A stretch of 64,000 nucleotides of DNA, taken from Pseudoalteromonas piratica (GTDB lineage: Bacteria; Pseudomonadota; Gammaproteobacteria; Enterobacterales; Alteromonadaceae). The position numbers and the translations under genes are program-made. This document shows, piece after piece, positions 34,462 through 44,777 of this stretch (its first letter is position 1; each line of letters opens with the position of its first letter). The DNA is taken from NCBI RefSeq assembly GCF_000788395.1, contig NZ_CP009889.1:1426001-1490000 (forward strand), given 5' to 3'. The notes under the pieces were generated by a model, which did not search any database, was not told the DNA's origin, and saw nothing but the letters and a program-made list of their open reading frames with translations.

Positions 34462-35562
34462 ATGCGTTTACTTTACGTTGTCGCGTGTCTTATCACGCTT
34501 GTTGGTTGTTCAAAAGAAATCGAACATACCGAATCACCTATCCGCCCAATCGCATGGACAGCAGTAAAAACCTCAAACTTTGAGCAAGTGCGAACGCTTT
34601 CAGGCATTGTTGCACCCGTTGAAAATGCCAACTTAAGTTTTGAAGTTAACGGGAAAGTTGAAAAGGTGTATGTAAAACTGGGCGACACCGTGGCGAAAGG
34701 CCAGCCTCTTGCCAAACTGAATCAACTGACCTTTCAATTAAGTTTTGAATCGGCATCAGCGCAAGTAAAACAAGCCGAAGCAACGCTTCAAGAAGCTCAA
34801 AATGAATATGAGCGTTACAAAACGCTGAGTGAGCAAGGCTTAGTGTCAAAATCTGGCTTTGATAACTCAAAATCAGCGTTTGAATCAGCCAAAAGTGCTG
34901 TGGATGTCGCCAATGCCCAGCTCAATATTGCCCGTAAAAATGTGCAAGACAGTGAGTTACTCGCCCCCTACGACGGCGTAATCACTAAACGCTTAATTGA
35001 ACCTTCACAGCAAGTTGCCGCAGGCCAATCAGTATTTGAGATTGAAGGTCAACACGGTTTTGAAGTACGCGTAATGGTGCCAGAAAGTATAATTCACGAC
35101 TTAAACAGCGATATGACCTTAAAAGTAACTTACCCTGTGATGCCTCAAATTGCGATGAAAGGGCATATTTCAGAAAAAGGCACCCGCGCAGAATCAGCCA
35201 ATGCATTCCCTGTTACAGTCATTTTAGATGAAGAGAATTCAGTGTTACGTGCCGGTATGACTGCCGAAGTAGAGTTTGTTTATCAAGGAATTGGCCGCAC
35301 AGGCTTTACTGGGCCAAGTATTCGTATTCCGGTGAGTAGTCTGGGGGCCGATGTAAAACAAAAATCCTATGTATTTGTTTTTGATCCAAACACCCAACTG
35401 TTAGAAAAACGTTTTGTGCAAACAGAAAATGTTATTAACAACCAAGTGATTATTTCTAAAGGCTTAAAAGACGACGAAATCATTGCCACAGCAGGTATTG
35501 CATTTTTACGCGACGGCCAAAAAGTGTCGCTGCTTGATAACGCCGTACAGCGTTTTAATTAA
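34462..35562 (+). CDS. RND efflux periplasmic adaptor (membrane fusion lipoprotein)
   Basis: The 366-residue protein begins at ATG 34462 (ACAGGA upstream), which yields a lipoprotein signal peptide with lipobox LVGC. The order is AcrA-like: barrel-sandwich (GKVEKVYVKLGDTVAKGQ), helical hairpin (about 100-160), second lipoyl half (LLAPYDGVITKR) and beta-barrel with membrane-proximal domain. It couples the RND transporter encoded 11 bases downstream to an outer-membrane channel, which is not encoded here. It is probably repressed by the divergent TetR protein. Confidence 0.92.
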   Translation: MRLLYVVACLITLVGCSKEIEHTESPIRPIAWTAVKTSNFEQVRTLSGIVAPVENANLSFEVNGKVEKVYVKLGDTVAKGQPLAKLNQLTFQLSFESASAQVKQAEATLQEAQNEYERYKTLSEQGLVSKSGFDNSKSAFESAKSAVDVANAQLNIARKNVQDSELLAPYDGVITKRLIEPSQQVAAGQSVFEIEGQHGFEVRVMVPESIIHDLNSDMTLKVTYPVMPQIAMKGHISEKGTRAESANAFPVTVILDEENSVLRAGMTAEVEFVYQGIGRTGFTGPSIRIPVSSLGADVKQKSYVFVFDPNTQLLEKRFVQTENVINNQVIISKGLKDDEIIATAGIAFLRDGQKVSLLDNAVQRFN

Positions 35563-35573
35563 GGAGCGGTAAT

Positions 35574-38500
35574 ATGAATATCACCGCTTTGGCGTTTAAT
35601 TACAAAAAGCCCGTGCTGCTTGTGGTGGCGCTGTTAATGCTAAACGGCATTATTGCCTACTTCACTTTGCCGGCTCAAGAAGACCCCACTATTACCATCC
35701 GAGAAGCCATCGTTAGCACGCAATTTCCGGGCATGGCACCCGACCGTGTAGAGCAATTAATCACGCGAAAATTAGAAGAAGAAATCCGCAAAATTCCGGA
35801 AGTGAAAGAGATCAAATCCTCTTCTTCTACAGGGCTTTCAACCATTCACGTAAAAATTTACGACCGTTATTTTAACCTCGATAATATTTGGCAAGATTTG
35901 CGTAATAAGGTGAATAATGCCCAAGGTAAATTACCACAAGGTACCCACCCAACTTTCGTAAATGACGAGTTTGGTGATGTGTCGGTGATCACCCTTGCGC
36001 TCACAGCCGACGGCTTTGAAATGGCCGAAATGTACGATATTGCTCAACATATTCGCGACACCCTCTACGGGGTTGAAGGCACGAAAAAAATTGAGATTTT
36101 AGGTGCGAAAGCGGAACGTATTTACCTTGAAGCATCAAATGCAAAGCTAGCACAATTAGGCATCTCGCCACTGGCATTGATTAACGAGTTGCAAAAACAA
36201 AACATTGTGCAATCAGGTGGCAGTGTTGATACTGGTAGCCGTCGCTTTATTATTGAGCCCACCGGTAACTTTAATAGCATTCCAGACATTGAAAATACGT
36301 ATATTACCATTCCTGGTACCGAGGATTTCATTGCCCTGAAAGACATCGTCACCATTAAAAAAGGCTATATCGATCCACCAGACAAATTGGCGTATTTTAA
36401 TGGCAAACCCGCAATTTTCTTTTCAAATGCGATGTTGCCAGAGTACAACATCTTAGAATTTGCACCGCGATTTAAAGCCAAAATTGCAGAAATTGAGCAA
36501 ACGTTACCCATTGGTTATCAATTGGATATTGCTACCTATCAGGCCGACCAAGTTGAAAAAACGGTGAAAGGGGTATCAATTAATGTGCTGCAAACACTGG
36601 CAATCGTGCTTGTTGTGGTAATTCTTTTCTTAGGGCTGCGCACCGGCTTAATTGTGGGTGCTATTGTGCCGCTCGTTATGCTGGTTACCCTTGCCATTAT
36701 GCAATACAGTGGCATTAAGCTAGAGCGCATGAGCTTGGCAACCCTGATTATTTCGCTTGGTTTATTAGTCGATAACGGCATTGTTATTGCCGAAGACTTT
36801 AAGCGCCGATTAGAGCAAGGCATCGACCGCTACAATGCCATGGTGCAAGGGTGTAAAGAGCTGGCTATCCCGTTACTGAGTTCGTCAGCCACCACCATTT
36901 TGTTCTTTTTACCTCTAATGTTGGCTGAACATGTCGCTGGCGAATACACACGCTCAATTTCATTGGTGATCTTAATTACCTTGTTAAGTAGTTGGGTGTT
37001 GGCTCTCACTGTTACACCTATTTTGAGCTATTACTTTATAAAAGTGCCAAAAACCAGCGCTAGCGAGCAGTCTGAATTTGGAAAACTAACACCTTACTAC
37101 AACAAATATGAACAGTTTCTTCACTGGGTGCTTAAACACAAAGTACTGTTCTTGGCTGCGATGTTTATGCTGCTAATTGGTGCCGGTGCATCAATGAAGT
37201 TTGTCGCTAAGCAATTTTTCCCAAATTCAGACCGTACGCAAGTACTTGTAAATATTGACTTACCACGCGGAACATCATCACGCGAAACCAATCGTCAGAT
37301 GCAAGAAATTTTTAATTGGCTTAATAACAAAGAGCAGTTTGCTTACATCGAAAGCTTCTCGGGTTATGTTGGTTTTAGCGGGCCGCGTTTTGTACTCTCG
37401 CTCAACCCCGAAGATCCCGCTGAAAACAAAGGGTTCATTGTGCTAAATGTCGCTGCTGACACCGATATTGCACACCGTGTTTTAGAACTCGATAGACAAA
37501 TTGAGGCGCGCTTTCCAAACACCTCAGCCCGTGTGCGCAAAATGTTCTTAGGGCCGTCGGATTCGTCTATTTTAAAAGTGCAGGTAAAAGGCCCTGATAA
37601 AGAGGTCATTTACCAAAAAGCACAAGAAATTATGGCTGTGTTACATGCTGCACCAAATGCAATTAATGTGCGTACTGATTGGGAAAACTTGATTACCAAA
37701 ATTTCGGTTAAAGTAGATCAACACCGTGCTAAACGCGCTGGGCTAACCTCAAGTGAAATTGCACAAGCCCTTGAAAGTTACTTTAGCGGCGGTGTAATTA
37801 CTAACTTCCGCGATCAAGATGAGATTATTCCAATTGTGCTGCGCGCAGGTGAAAACGAGCGTAATAGTTTAGACCGATTACGTACATTAAATGTTTACTC
37901 AGAAAAATCTGGTCGCGCTATTCCGCTGTTTCAGGTTGCCGACTTTGAGCCGATTAATCAGTTTTCAATTATTCATCATGAAGATATGTTCCGCACTATT
38001 AGCATAGAAGCGCGCAACACTCAGTTGTCTGCGGAAGACTTTAAACTGCTAGTTGATGAACAAATTCAACTGTTAAAACACGATTTACCGGTTAATCATG
38101 TTATTGAATATGACGGTGTTATCAAAGAATCCGCTGAGGGGCAAAAAGCACTGAGTGCTAATATGCCGATTGTGCTTGGCTTTATTATTATTTTATTGGT
38201 GGCGCAGTTTAACTCGTTTAGAAAAGCCATGGTCATTTCACTGACCATTCCACTGTCGTTTATTGGTGCCGTGATTGGTTTATTACTAATGCAAGCGCCA
38301 TTTGGCTTTATTGTCACCCTTGGTCTTTATAGCCTTGCCGGTATTATTATCAATAATGCCATTGTCTTGATTGATCGTATCGCGATTGAACAAGCAGCTG
38401 GGAAAAGTGACTATCAAGCCATAATAGATGCATGTTTAACCCGCCTACGTCCAATTGCGATGACCACTATCACTACAATTATGGGTTTATTACCTTTAAT

Positions 38501-38636
38501 CATAGGTAAAGATCCCTTGTTTTATGGCATGGCCTGTGTAATCGCCTTTGGCTTAGGGGTGGGCACGGTTTTAACCTTAGGTGTTGTACCAGCACTTTAT
38601 GCTGGATTCTACCGCGTAAAAAAACAAAGCGAGTAA
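35574..38636 (+). CDS. RND-family efflux transporter (AcrB/hydrophobe-amphiphile type)
   Basis: The 1020-residue length, N-terminal helix, two large periplasmic loops and 12 membrane segments are typical of AcrB-type proton-driven pumps. Seen in the sequence: QFPGMAPDRVEQLIT in the porter domain, the helix-4 LGLLVDNGIVIAEDF block with the Asp that carries protons, and GLYSLAGIIINNAIVLIDR in the second half. It forms an operon with the adaptor. Drug, dye, detergent or metabolite export is expected; the substrate is not visible. Confidence 0.95.
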   Translation: MNITALAFNYKKPVLLVVALLMLNGIIAYFTLPAQEDPTITIREAIVSTQFPGMAPDRVEQLITRKLEEEIRKIPEVKEIKSSSSTGLSTIHVKIYDRYFNLDNIWQDLRNKVNNAQGKLPQGTHPTFVNDEFGDVSVITLALTADGFEMAEMYDIAQHIRDTLYGVEGTKKIEILGAKAERIYLEASNAKLAQLGISPLALINELQKQNIVQSGGSVDTGSRRFIIEPTGNFNSIPDIENTYITIPGTEDFIALKDIVTIKKGYIDPPDKLAYFNGKPAIFFSNAMLPEYNILEFAPRFKAKIAEIEQTLPIGYQLDIATYQADQVEKTVKGVSINVLQTLAIVLVVVILFLGLRTGLIVGAIVPLVMLVTLAIMQYSGIKLERMSLATLIISLGLLVDNGIVIAEDFKRRLEQGIDRYNAMVQGCKELAIPLLSSSATTILFFLPLMLAEHVAGEYTRSISLVILITLLSSWVLALTVTPILSYYFIKVPKTSASEQSEFGKLTPYYNKYEQFLHWVLKHKVLFLAAMFMLLIGAGASMKFVAKQFFPNSDRTQVLVNIDLPRGTSSRETNRQMQEIFNWLNNKEQFAYIESFSGYVGFSGPRFVLSLNPEDPAENKGFIVLNVAADTDIAHRVLELDRQIEARFPNTSARVRKMFLGPSDSSILKVQVKGPDKEVIYQKAQEIMAVLHAAPNAINVRTDWENLITKISVKVDQHRAKRAGLTSSEIAQALESYFSGGVITNFRDQDEIIPIVLRAGENERNSLDRLRTLNVYSEKSGRAIPLFQVADFEPINQFSIIHHEDMFRTISIEARNTQLSAEDFKLLVDEQIQLLKHDLPVNHVIEYDGVIKESAEGQKALSANMPIVLGFIIILLVAQFNSFRKAMVISLTIPLSFIGAVIGLLLMQAPFGFIVTLGLYSLAGIIINNAIVLIDRIAIEQAAGKSDYQAIIDACLTRLRPIAMTTITTIMGLLPLIIGKDPLFYGMACVIAFGLGVGTVLTLGVVPALYAGFYRVKKQSE

Positions 38637-38747
38637 GTTAGCCTGAACTCGCATAAAGAATTCTTTTTAGCAGAGAGTTTTACTTATTACTGCGATAAAT
38701 TTGTTTGTAATAAACTCGACTTTTTCACCCGAGTTCAGGTTATTAAA

Positions 38748-38773
38748 AAAGCACAAGGGTGACCTTGTGCTTT
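38748..38773 (-). terminator. Terminator between the RND and SGNH-type genes
   Basis: AAAGCACAAGG and CCTTGTGCTTT form an 11-base stem around GTGA. On the minus strand a run of T follows, so it ends the minus-strand lipoprotein operon; on the plus strand it may stop RND transcripts. A second inverted pair (CCTGAACTCG near 38642 and CGAGTTCAGG near 38730) surrounds the region to its left. Confidence 0.75.
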
Positions 38774-38820
38774 CACTTTAGGGAAATCAGCGCAAGCGCT
38801 AATTTTAAGTGATTACTAGA

Positions 38821-39618
38821 TTAAAATGGGCAAGCAGGATGCTGAAAGATGATTTCAGATACGGCTTGCGCCATCAATAATTGTTCGTCTGGCAACAAGC
38901 CTGATACCGGTTCCAAGCTCACTGAATCAATGCGTTGCCCCGTAATTATCTCTGCAAATACCAAAGCCGTTAAGTACTTGCCAAGGGCTGATGCATGGTT
39001 ACCGTCAGTGGCATGCAGTGCGATGTGCGGCATTAACTGGAGTACCCTATCCCACACCAAACCAACCGGCGCGATACAGCTTGCTTGCTGAGCGGTAATA
39101 ACTTGATGAAGGCCATAAACATACTCTGCCTCTGTGTCATCCCCTCGTTGTGGGTGCTCAGGAAACAAGATTGGCGTCACTCCTGCGTCTTTCGCACTGG
39201 CAATCCATCTTTGCGCACCAGTTGTTGAATAATTGGTGGTGCGTGACTGCGAATATTTCTGTCCTTGTAAAATGATGTGAGACCAGTTGTCGTTCGCAAG
39301 TACGTCGAGTGAGCTGGTACTTTTAACGCTAACATCTAAAAATCCATGACCAATCATTTGGCTCTCAGCTGTTTTTTCGCCTGATATTTGCTTAATGATA
39401 GATGTCACCACACCACCTAACCCTGACACATGGCTGTTTCCTGTAATCGCAATACGATAAGCACTCAGGCTTTGGTTATTAGGTACCTGCACATTACTTT
39501 TTGGCTCAACGTGCTCATTTACCTGATCCCCAATAGGTTCAAAGGTTTTCGATGGGGTTGAAGAATCAGAGCAAGCAAAACTAAATATACTTAATAAAAC
39601 TACCAGTAACACACGCAT
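38821..39618 (-). CDS. Lipoprotein of the SGNH hydrolase type
   Basis: The 265-residue protein has a lipoprotein signal (SFAC at about residue 17). Two blocks suggest an SGNH hydrolase: ITGNSHVSGLGG in the place of the usual GDS(L) nucleophile block, with Ser in the GNSH sequence, and a C-terminal DGNHASALGKYL containing the Asp-x-x-His pair. It would hydrolyse esters outside the inner membrane. Four bases separate it from the upstream gene at 39623, so the two are co-transcribed and may act on one ester-containing substrate. Confidence 0.7.
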   Translation of the reverse strand: MRVLLVVLLSIFSFACSDSSTPSKTFEPIGDQVNEHVEPKSNVQVPNNQSLSAYRIAITGNSHVSGLGGVVTSIIKQISGEKTAESQMIGHGFLDVSVKSTSSLDVLANDNWSHIILQGQKYSQSRTTNYSTTGAQRWIASAKDAGVTPILFPEHPQRGDDTEAEYVYGLHQVITAQQASCIAPVGLVWDRVLQLMPHIALHATDGNHASALGKYLTALVFAEIITGQRIDSVSLEPVSGLLPDEQLLMAQAVSEIIFQHPACPF

Positions 39619-39622
39619 AAAC

Positions 39623-40501
39623 TTACTCCAATGCCATACTTTGTTGATAAATCAAATACAGTTTATCCGCTAAATAATCTGATTCATGCGGAACAGAAAA
39701 GAGTTTTGATGATGCCACTGGGCTGGCACAACTTTGCCAAACATTGGTCACCGTACCAGTGCTACTTGTGGTTACCCCTGGGTGATTTGTTTGCTCAAAT
39801 TGCGATGCGCAACCGTTAATTGCCAGCCAGTGGTTTAGTGTATTTTCAACACTGGCTATTTTGCCGCTAGCGCGGCCATTAATCGGTACATCTGTATCGC
39901 TAGGGCTATGCAAGTGGTGAATGGCAACCGCAGTGGTCGTTGAACAAGCATTAAAATCTCCCCTAAATTGCCCAGCCAGTGCCACGATACCATCTAATTT
40001 TTCTGGAATTTGGCATGCAAGGGTATACGCCATAAAGCCACCAGCAGAGTATCCAAGTATACGAGCCTTTTCGCCCTCAATAGTATAATTAGCATGGGCG
40101 TAATCAATTAAATCTGAAATGTAATGAGTGTCATCGCTGGTATTGGTATTCGTGCTGCTATCCCACTCCCAGGCACTCCCATTGCCATCTGGACTGATTA
40201 CTAAATAGCCTTTTTCCGCTAGCATCGGCGCATCAAAAATACCCGCAACTTTTGCCATGTAACCCGGTGCGCCATGTAACGTAAGAATGAGTCCTTTATA
40301 ATTTTTGCCAGTGTCGCCAAAAACTAAATTGTCACGCCCTTCAAACGTTAGGCAATTAGCTCCCTCTGGAATGGCACGTATACCGCATACTGCATTGTTG
40401 TTATTTTGCTCAACTATTGGTTCGCCACCTTTACTATCACTGCCGCCACAGCCTGAAATGATGCAACTCGTCAGTATCAGTATCTGGGTTATTTTTGTCA
40501 T
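39623..40501 (-). CDS. Secreted lipoprotein esterase, PHB depolymerase/feruloyl esterase-like
   Basis: The start at 40501 gives a 292-residue lipoprotein (lipobox ISGC); an in-frame ATG 48 bases earlier would mask the signal. The alpha/beta-hydrolase core has GLILTLHGAPGYM (oxyanion region), ILGYSAGGFMAYTLACQ with the nucleophile Ser, and HHLHSPSDTDVPINGR with the acid, as in poly(3-hydroxybutyrate) depolymerase and LpqC-like esterases. A CadC-like regulator is divergent, 118 bases away. The exact ester is unknown. Confidence 0.82.
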   Translation of the reverse strand: MTKITQILILTSCIISGCGGSDSKGGEPIVEQNNNNAVCGIRAIPEGANCLTFEGRDNLVFGDTGKNYKGLILTLHGAPGYMAKVAGIFDAPMLAEKGYLVISPDGNGSAWEWDSSTNTNTSDDTHYISDLIDYAHANYTIEGEKARILGYSAGGFMAYTLACQIPEKLDGIVALAGQFRGDFNACSTTTAVAIHHLHSPSDTDVPINGRASGKIASVENTLNHWLAINGCASQFEQTNHPGVTTSSTGTVTNVWQSCASPVASSKLFSVPHESDYLADKLYLIYQQSMALE

Positions 40502-40619
40502 TATTTTGATCTCTGTGTTGGTATAAAAAGCGAGATTAAAACTAACCAAAAGCTGTTATTGTGGCTTAATTAAGTTATGATAATTTGATAATGAAATTAT
40601 AATAATTAGCAAAATCAAA

Positions 40620-42629
40620 ATGATAGGAACCTCATTTAGCTTCGGTGTGATTCAAATAGATGCGCAACAAAACACATTAACTGTTGAAGGAAAGGCGGTT
40701 GAATGCGAGCCGAAGTTATTTGAATTATTAGTTTTTTTCTGCCGCAATAGCGAACGAGCACTGTCGCGAGATGAACTGATTGAACACGTTTGGCAAGGCA
40801 GAGTAGTAAGTGATGCCGCAGTCAATCGCGCCGTGAGTCAATTGAGAAAACTAATCGAGCCTAATCCATCTCAGCCGATTTATATTTTAACCGTCAGCAA
40901 AATTGGCTATCGTTTTGCAGTGACACCCATCACAAATGACAACACATCACCGTCAAACTCTGAAACGACTCAGTCTAAACCCAATTTAAATATGTTAATT
41001 GGTGTTGTAGCGGCACTTTGTGTCTTTGCCATTTTCATTCTGCTAAAGCCCGCATCAAACAAACAAATCCTTCAGTTAACAGAACGGACTATTTTAACAG
41101 AGCAACTAGGTATTACCTTTAACCCTTTTTTCGATAACACGGCTAATACCCTTTACGCATTGCATAAAGAACATAATGATGGTGTGAGTAACCCTATTAA
41201 AATACACAATGATGGCAGCATGAGTCCCCTGTTCGCAAATGATGCCTATTACACCGATGTAATCGCGCAGGGTGAAAACGTTTATTTAGCAAGATTAACC
41301 GATTTAACCTCTCGGCAATGCGAAATAGTCAAGTTTAACACTCAAACTCAGGTTGTTAGCAAGCTGCTTGATTGCGGTAACAGTGTTATTTCAAATATGG
41401 TACTAGATGACAAAAATCGGTTAGTTTACCCCTATCGTGAAAACGATTCTGCCCCTTATAAGTTGATGGTGTTTAATACGCAAACCAAACGGCAACAACA
41501 ACTCACCCACCCTGACAGTGTTGGTAATACGTTGGGTCATCGCGTTTTTGCGCTGAATAATAATGAATTGGCCTACATAAATTACCATGCAACCGAACCA
41601 GATAGCTTAGTGCTAATGGATTTAACCGATCAATCTATGCGTTACAACGCCCCCTTATTAGATGATGTTATTTCCCTTACGTGGCATAACCAAGTGTTAT
41701 TAATATCAGCGAAGGATGGCTTATATCAGTTTGATACAGCAAATAAAGCGCTCTCACAACTCGATTATAGCGATACTTTTTACCGCATTTTTGCCAGCAA
41801 TAACGTGATGTATGCTGAGCATTATTCAGTAATATCAAATTTGTATCAGATCCCAGAAAATTCAGAAAACGCCATGCCGCAAGCGCTCACCAAGCGTCAA
41901 GCCGCTATACTGCAATTCGCCCCCGCTCCGAGTGATAATCGCATTGCATATGTTGAATCGATAAACGGTAAGCTCAGTATAAAAATTACTGATGGCGATG
42001 GTGCAAAACCATTAACTTTTGATGGTAAGATCACCTACGTTACTAATCTTGCCTGGTCCTTCGATGCGTCTAAACTGGCCGCGAATATTAATGATTCGCT
42101 CTATATTTATGACTTTGCAAGCAGACAATGGCAATCTATAGCACATCAGTTTAGTGCAATTCACTTTGTTGGTTTTGATGCGAATAACACTTTACACGTG
42201 AGTGCTGAACATCAGCAAGCATGGAATATTTGGCAGTTTAATGCAGAGTTAAAAGCACCAAAGCAAATTACATTTAATGGTGGCTATAGTTTTTACTTCG
42301 ATAAAAACGCTCTTTATTTCACAAAATTCAGTGAAGACGGATTGTTTAAACGAGGAATATCTAGCAATGAATCAGTAATCATTGACGATTTTCCATTATT
42401 GCAATGGCGGAGTTGGCAGCTCGCAAATGATCAGATTATCTATCGTAAAAACAACCAGCACATCGCTTTTAATATAAATAATACATCCGTAACACCTATC
42501 CCTAATTTAGATAAATACCGTGCCAGTGATTGCCGTCAATCGCATATCAATAAGGATTTTTACTGTCGTTTGCTCGATAACCAAGTCAGTCAATTATGGC
42601 GCATCAAAATTAGTTCTCACACACAATAA
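40620..42629 (+). CDS. CadC-like membrane-bound regulator with beta-propeller-type C-terminus
   Basis: The 669-residue protein has an N-terminal winged HTH (about 5-105; LSRDELIEHVWQGRVVSDAAVNRAV, cut here as the core of the motif), a membrane segment (about 125-145) and a large C-terminal part. Strand-rich repeats such as LAWSFDASKLAANI recall TolB/WD-like propellers. It is divergent from the two lipoprotein hydrolases and probably controls them in response to a periplasmic signal. It is a different subtype from the TPR-containing regulator at 31356. Confidence 0.87.
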   Translation: MIGTSFSFGVIQIDAQQNTLTVEGKAVECEPKLFELLVFFCRNSERALSRDELIEHVWQGRVVSDAAVNRAVSQLRKLIEPNPSQPIYILTVSKIGYRFAVTPITNDNTSPSNSETTQSKPNLNMLIGVVAALCVFAIFILLKPASNKQILQLTERTILTEQLGITFNPFFDNTANTLYALHKEHNDGVSNPIKIHNDGSMSPLFANDAYYTDVIAQGENVYLARLTDLTSRQCEIVKFNTQTQVVSKLLDCGNSVISNMVLDDKNRLVYPYRENDSAPYKLMVFNTQTKRQQQLTHPDSVGNTLGHRVFALNNNELAYINYHATEPDSLVLMDLTDQSMRYNAPLLDDVISLTWHNQVLLISAKDGLYQFDTANKALSQLDYSDTFYRIFASNNVMYAEHYSVISNLYQIPENSENAMPQALTKRQAAILQFAPAPSDNRIAYVESINGKLSIKITDGDGAKPLTFDGKITYVTNLAWSFDASKLAANINDSLYIYDFASRQWQSIAHQFSAIHFVGFDANNTLHVSAEHQQAWNIWQFNAELKAPKQITFNGGYSFYFDKNALYFTKFSEDGLFKRGISSNESVIIDDFPLLQWRSWQLANDQIIYRKNNQHIAFNINNTSVTPIPNLDKYRASDCRQSHINKDFYCRLLDNQVSQLWRIKISSHTQ

Positions 42630-42632
42630 AAA

Positions 42633-42654
42633 AAGGCAACCAATTGGTTGCCTT
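42633..42654. terminator. Bidirectional terminator between regulator and protease genes
   Basis: A perfect 22-base palindrome (AAGGCAACC centre AATT) lies between two converging genes. On the minus strand it is followed by a T-run, so it most clearly ends the protease transcript. Confidence 0.8.
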
Positions 42655-42695
42655 GCTCCATTTGAGAATGGATCTATTATGACTCGGTAGTGGGG

Positions 42696-44777
42696 TTATT
42701 TACACGCGCCTGCATCTTGCCATACATCCCATGGGCCTGAGTTTTGCTCAGGATTTGCACCTTGCGTCCACCATTGGGCTGTATATAAGCGACCATTGTA
42801 AGATGCCTGTTCACCGGCAAGGAAAATAGCACTTGCACTCCATGCCACAACACCATTACATCCATTGCCACCTGTATCGCTTGTCACCGTAACTGATTGA
42901 CTCTTGGTGTTCGTTAGCCCTTCACTGTCGGCAACTGTTAAGCTAACAGTATAACTCCCAGCTTGTGTGTAAGAATGGCTTGGGTTTGTAGCACTGCTTG
43001 TTACACCATCACCAAAGTCCCACGCATAGCTAACAACGCCTTTATCATCGCTTGCCGATTGTGAAAATGTCACACTCAAGCCTGATGTATTAAATGTAAA
43101 GTTTGCTACAGGAGCTTGGTTTTCACCGCCACCCGAGCATGCGCCAGTACGCTTCCACACATTAGTATAGACATCAGGTTGTGCACCTGTTGACCACCAA
43201 GTAGCCTCATATTGATTGCTTTGATAAGCCACTTTATCACCTACTTGATACGCGGTTGCAGCGGACCAATTAGCTAAACCATTACAGCCGCCACTGTTAC
43301 CATCACTAATAGTGACACGCTGCGTTTTGCTGTTGGTTTGCCCTTTAGTGTCGGTAACCGTCAGCGTCACATTGTAGTCTCCTGCGACACTGTAAGTGTG
43401 ACTTGGGTTTTGATTTGTGCTGCTTGCTCCATCACCAAATTGCCATGCGTAGTTTGTTATGCCTTTATCATCGGTTGAGCTATCACTAAACTGCGCCGTT
43501 TTACCAGAGACTTGTACCGCAAAACTGGCGACAGGCTTTGCATCACCATTACCGCCACCACAACTGCTAGCTGCAAGGTAATCATAGGCTGCTTTTGCTT
43601 GCACAATACCGTAACCGTATGAAGTATCACGCCCAGCTGCACCTTTATCTTTTGCTGTTGTATTTAGCGCGTCACGGATTTGTTGGTTTGAGCAGTTAGG
43701 GAAATGACTCCAAACAAGGGCAGCGACGCCCGATACATGAGGCGTTGCCATTGAAGTACCACTAATGCTTTTGTAACCGCTATTGATCCAGGTTGAATTA
43801 ACACTGACACCTGGCGCGGCAATTTCAACTTGGCTGTTGTATTGTGAAAAAGATGCTTTGCTTTCACTGCTATCCACCGCTGCAACTGAAACCACTGCAT
43901 CATATGAAGCTGGGTAGCTCATTGAACTGTTACCGTCGTTACCCGCTGCTGCAATGTGTAACATCCCTTGTGCATAACTATTTGCAAACGCTTGGCGCTC
44001 CGCGCTTGATTGACCTGAGCCACCTAAACTCATACTCGTTACATTCGCACCCGCCTGCTGACATTGTTCAATTGCTCGAATCAGATCTGAGCCATATGCC
44101 CAACGGCCTTGGTCGTTAAATACTTTTACAATGTGCAGCCCCAATTGATTTGATGGGTTTACCCCCACCACACCTTGGCCATTTCCACCAATTGCTGCAA
44201 TGGTGCCTGCTACATGGGTACCATGACCGTTGCCATCGTTGTACCAATTACCCGTATCGTTACTGCCATAACCATCATTACCCGTAATACCACTAGATGG
44301 TAAATCTGGATGCCCGAGTTGATAACCAGTATCCATGATGCACACTTTGCGATTGCCAGTTAAGTTGTCACTTAACTGATTCGCCTGCACCATACCAATG
44401 CCATAAGGTGTGCTTTCAGCCAATAAATAACGTTTAGGATCTACTTCAACTGACTGTACATCAGTGCGTTGTAATAATTCATCTCGTTGAGATTGGGTTA
44501 ACGCTACTGCCACAGAATTTGAACTTGGCAGAATATGAATTGCTTCTGTAGTTACACTGCTTGCTACTGACTGCAATTTGCTTAGTTTTAAATCATGCTT
44601 TAACACAGCGTCTGCTGTCATGGGTAATTCTAAATTTAGCGAGTCCGCTTTTAATGTAACAATGAATCGTTCTGCTTTTTCCGTATCGAGTGATACTTTA
44701 TCCGCCGCGGTTGCTGTGCCTGCAACGGTACTGCAAAGTAATAAAGCGAGCGTTGTTTTATTTAATTTTGCTTTCAT
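42696..44777 (-). CDS. Secreted subtilisin-like serine protease with two PKD and two chitin-binding domains
   Basis: The start at 44777 gives a 693-residue preproenzyme with a signal peptide (ending at about residue 25) and an I9-like propeptide (about 35-115). The S8 catalytic domain has Asp in CIMDTGYQ, His in GHGTHVAGTIAA and Ser in SGTSMATPHVSG. The C-terminal part alternates PKD domain, CBM5/12-type chitin-binding domain (W-x3-Y-x2-GD-x-V-x-Y pattern), PKD domain and a second such domain ending at the stop. It should be secreted and degrade protein, probably in chitin-rich material such as crustacean shell; the substrate is inferred from the domains. Confidence 0.94.
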   Translation of the reverse strand: MKAKLNKTTLALLLCSTVAGTATAADKVSLDTEKAERFIVTLKADSLNLELPMTADAVLKHDLKLSKLQSVASSVTTEAIHILPSSNSVAVALTQSQRDELLQRTDVQSVEVDPKRYLLAESTPYGIGMVQANQLSDNLTGNRKVCIMDTGYQLGHPDLPSSGITGNDGYGSNDTGNWYNDGNGHGTHVAGTIAAIGGNGQGVVGVNPSNQLGLHIVKVFNDQGRWAYGSDLIRAIEQCQQAGANVTSMSLGGSGQSSAERQAFANSYAQGMLHIAAAGNDGNSSMSYPASYDAVVSVAAVDSSESKASFSQYNSQVEIAAPGVSVNSTWINSGYKSISGTSMATPHVSGVAALVWSHFPNCSNQQIRDALNTTAKDKGAAGRDTSYGYGIVQAKAAYDYLAASSCGGGNGDAKPVASFAVQVSGKTAQFSDSSTDDKGITNYAWQFGDGASSTNQNPSHTYSVAGDYNVTLTVTDTKGQTNSKTQRVTISDGNSGGCNGLANWSAATAYQVGDKVAYQSNQYEATWWSTGAQPDVYTNVWKRTGACSGGGENQAPVANFTFNTSGLSVTFSQSASDDKGVVSYAWDFGDGVTSSATNPSHSYTQAGSYTVSLTVADSEGLTNTKSQSVTVTSDTGGNGCNGVVAWSASAIFLAGEQASYNGRLYTAQWWTQGANPEQNSGPWDVWQDAGACK

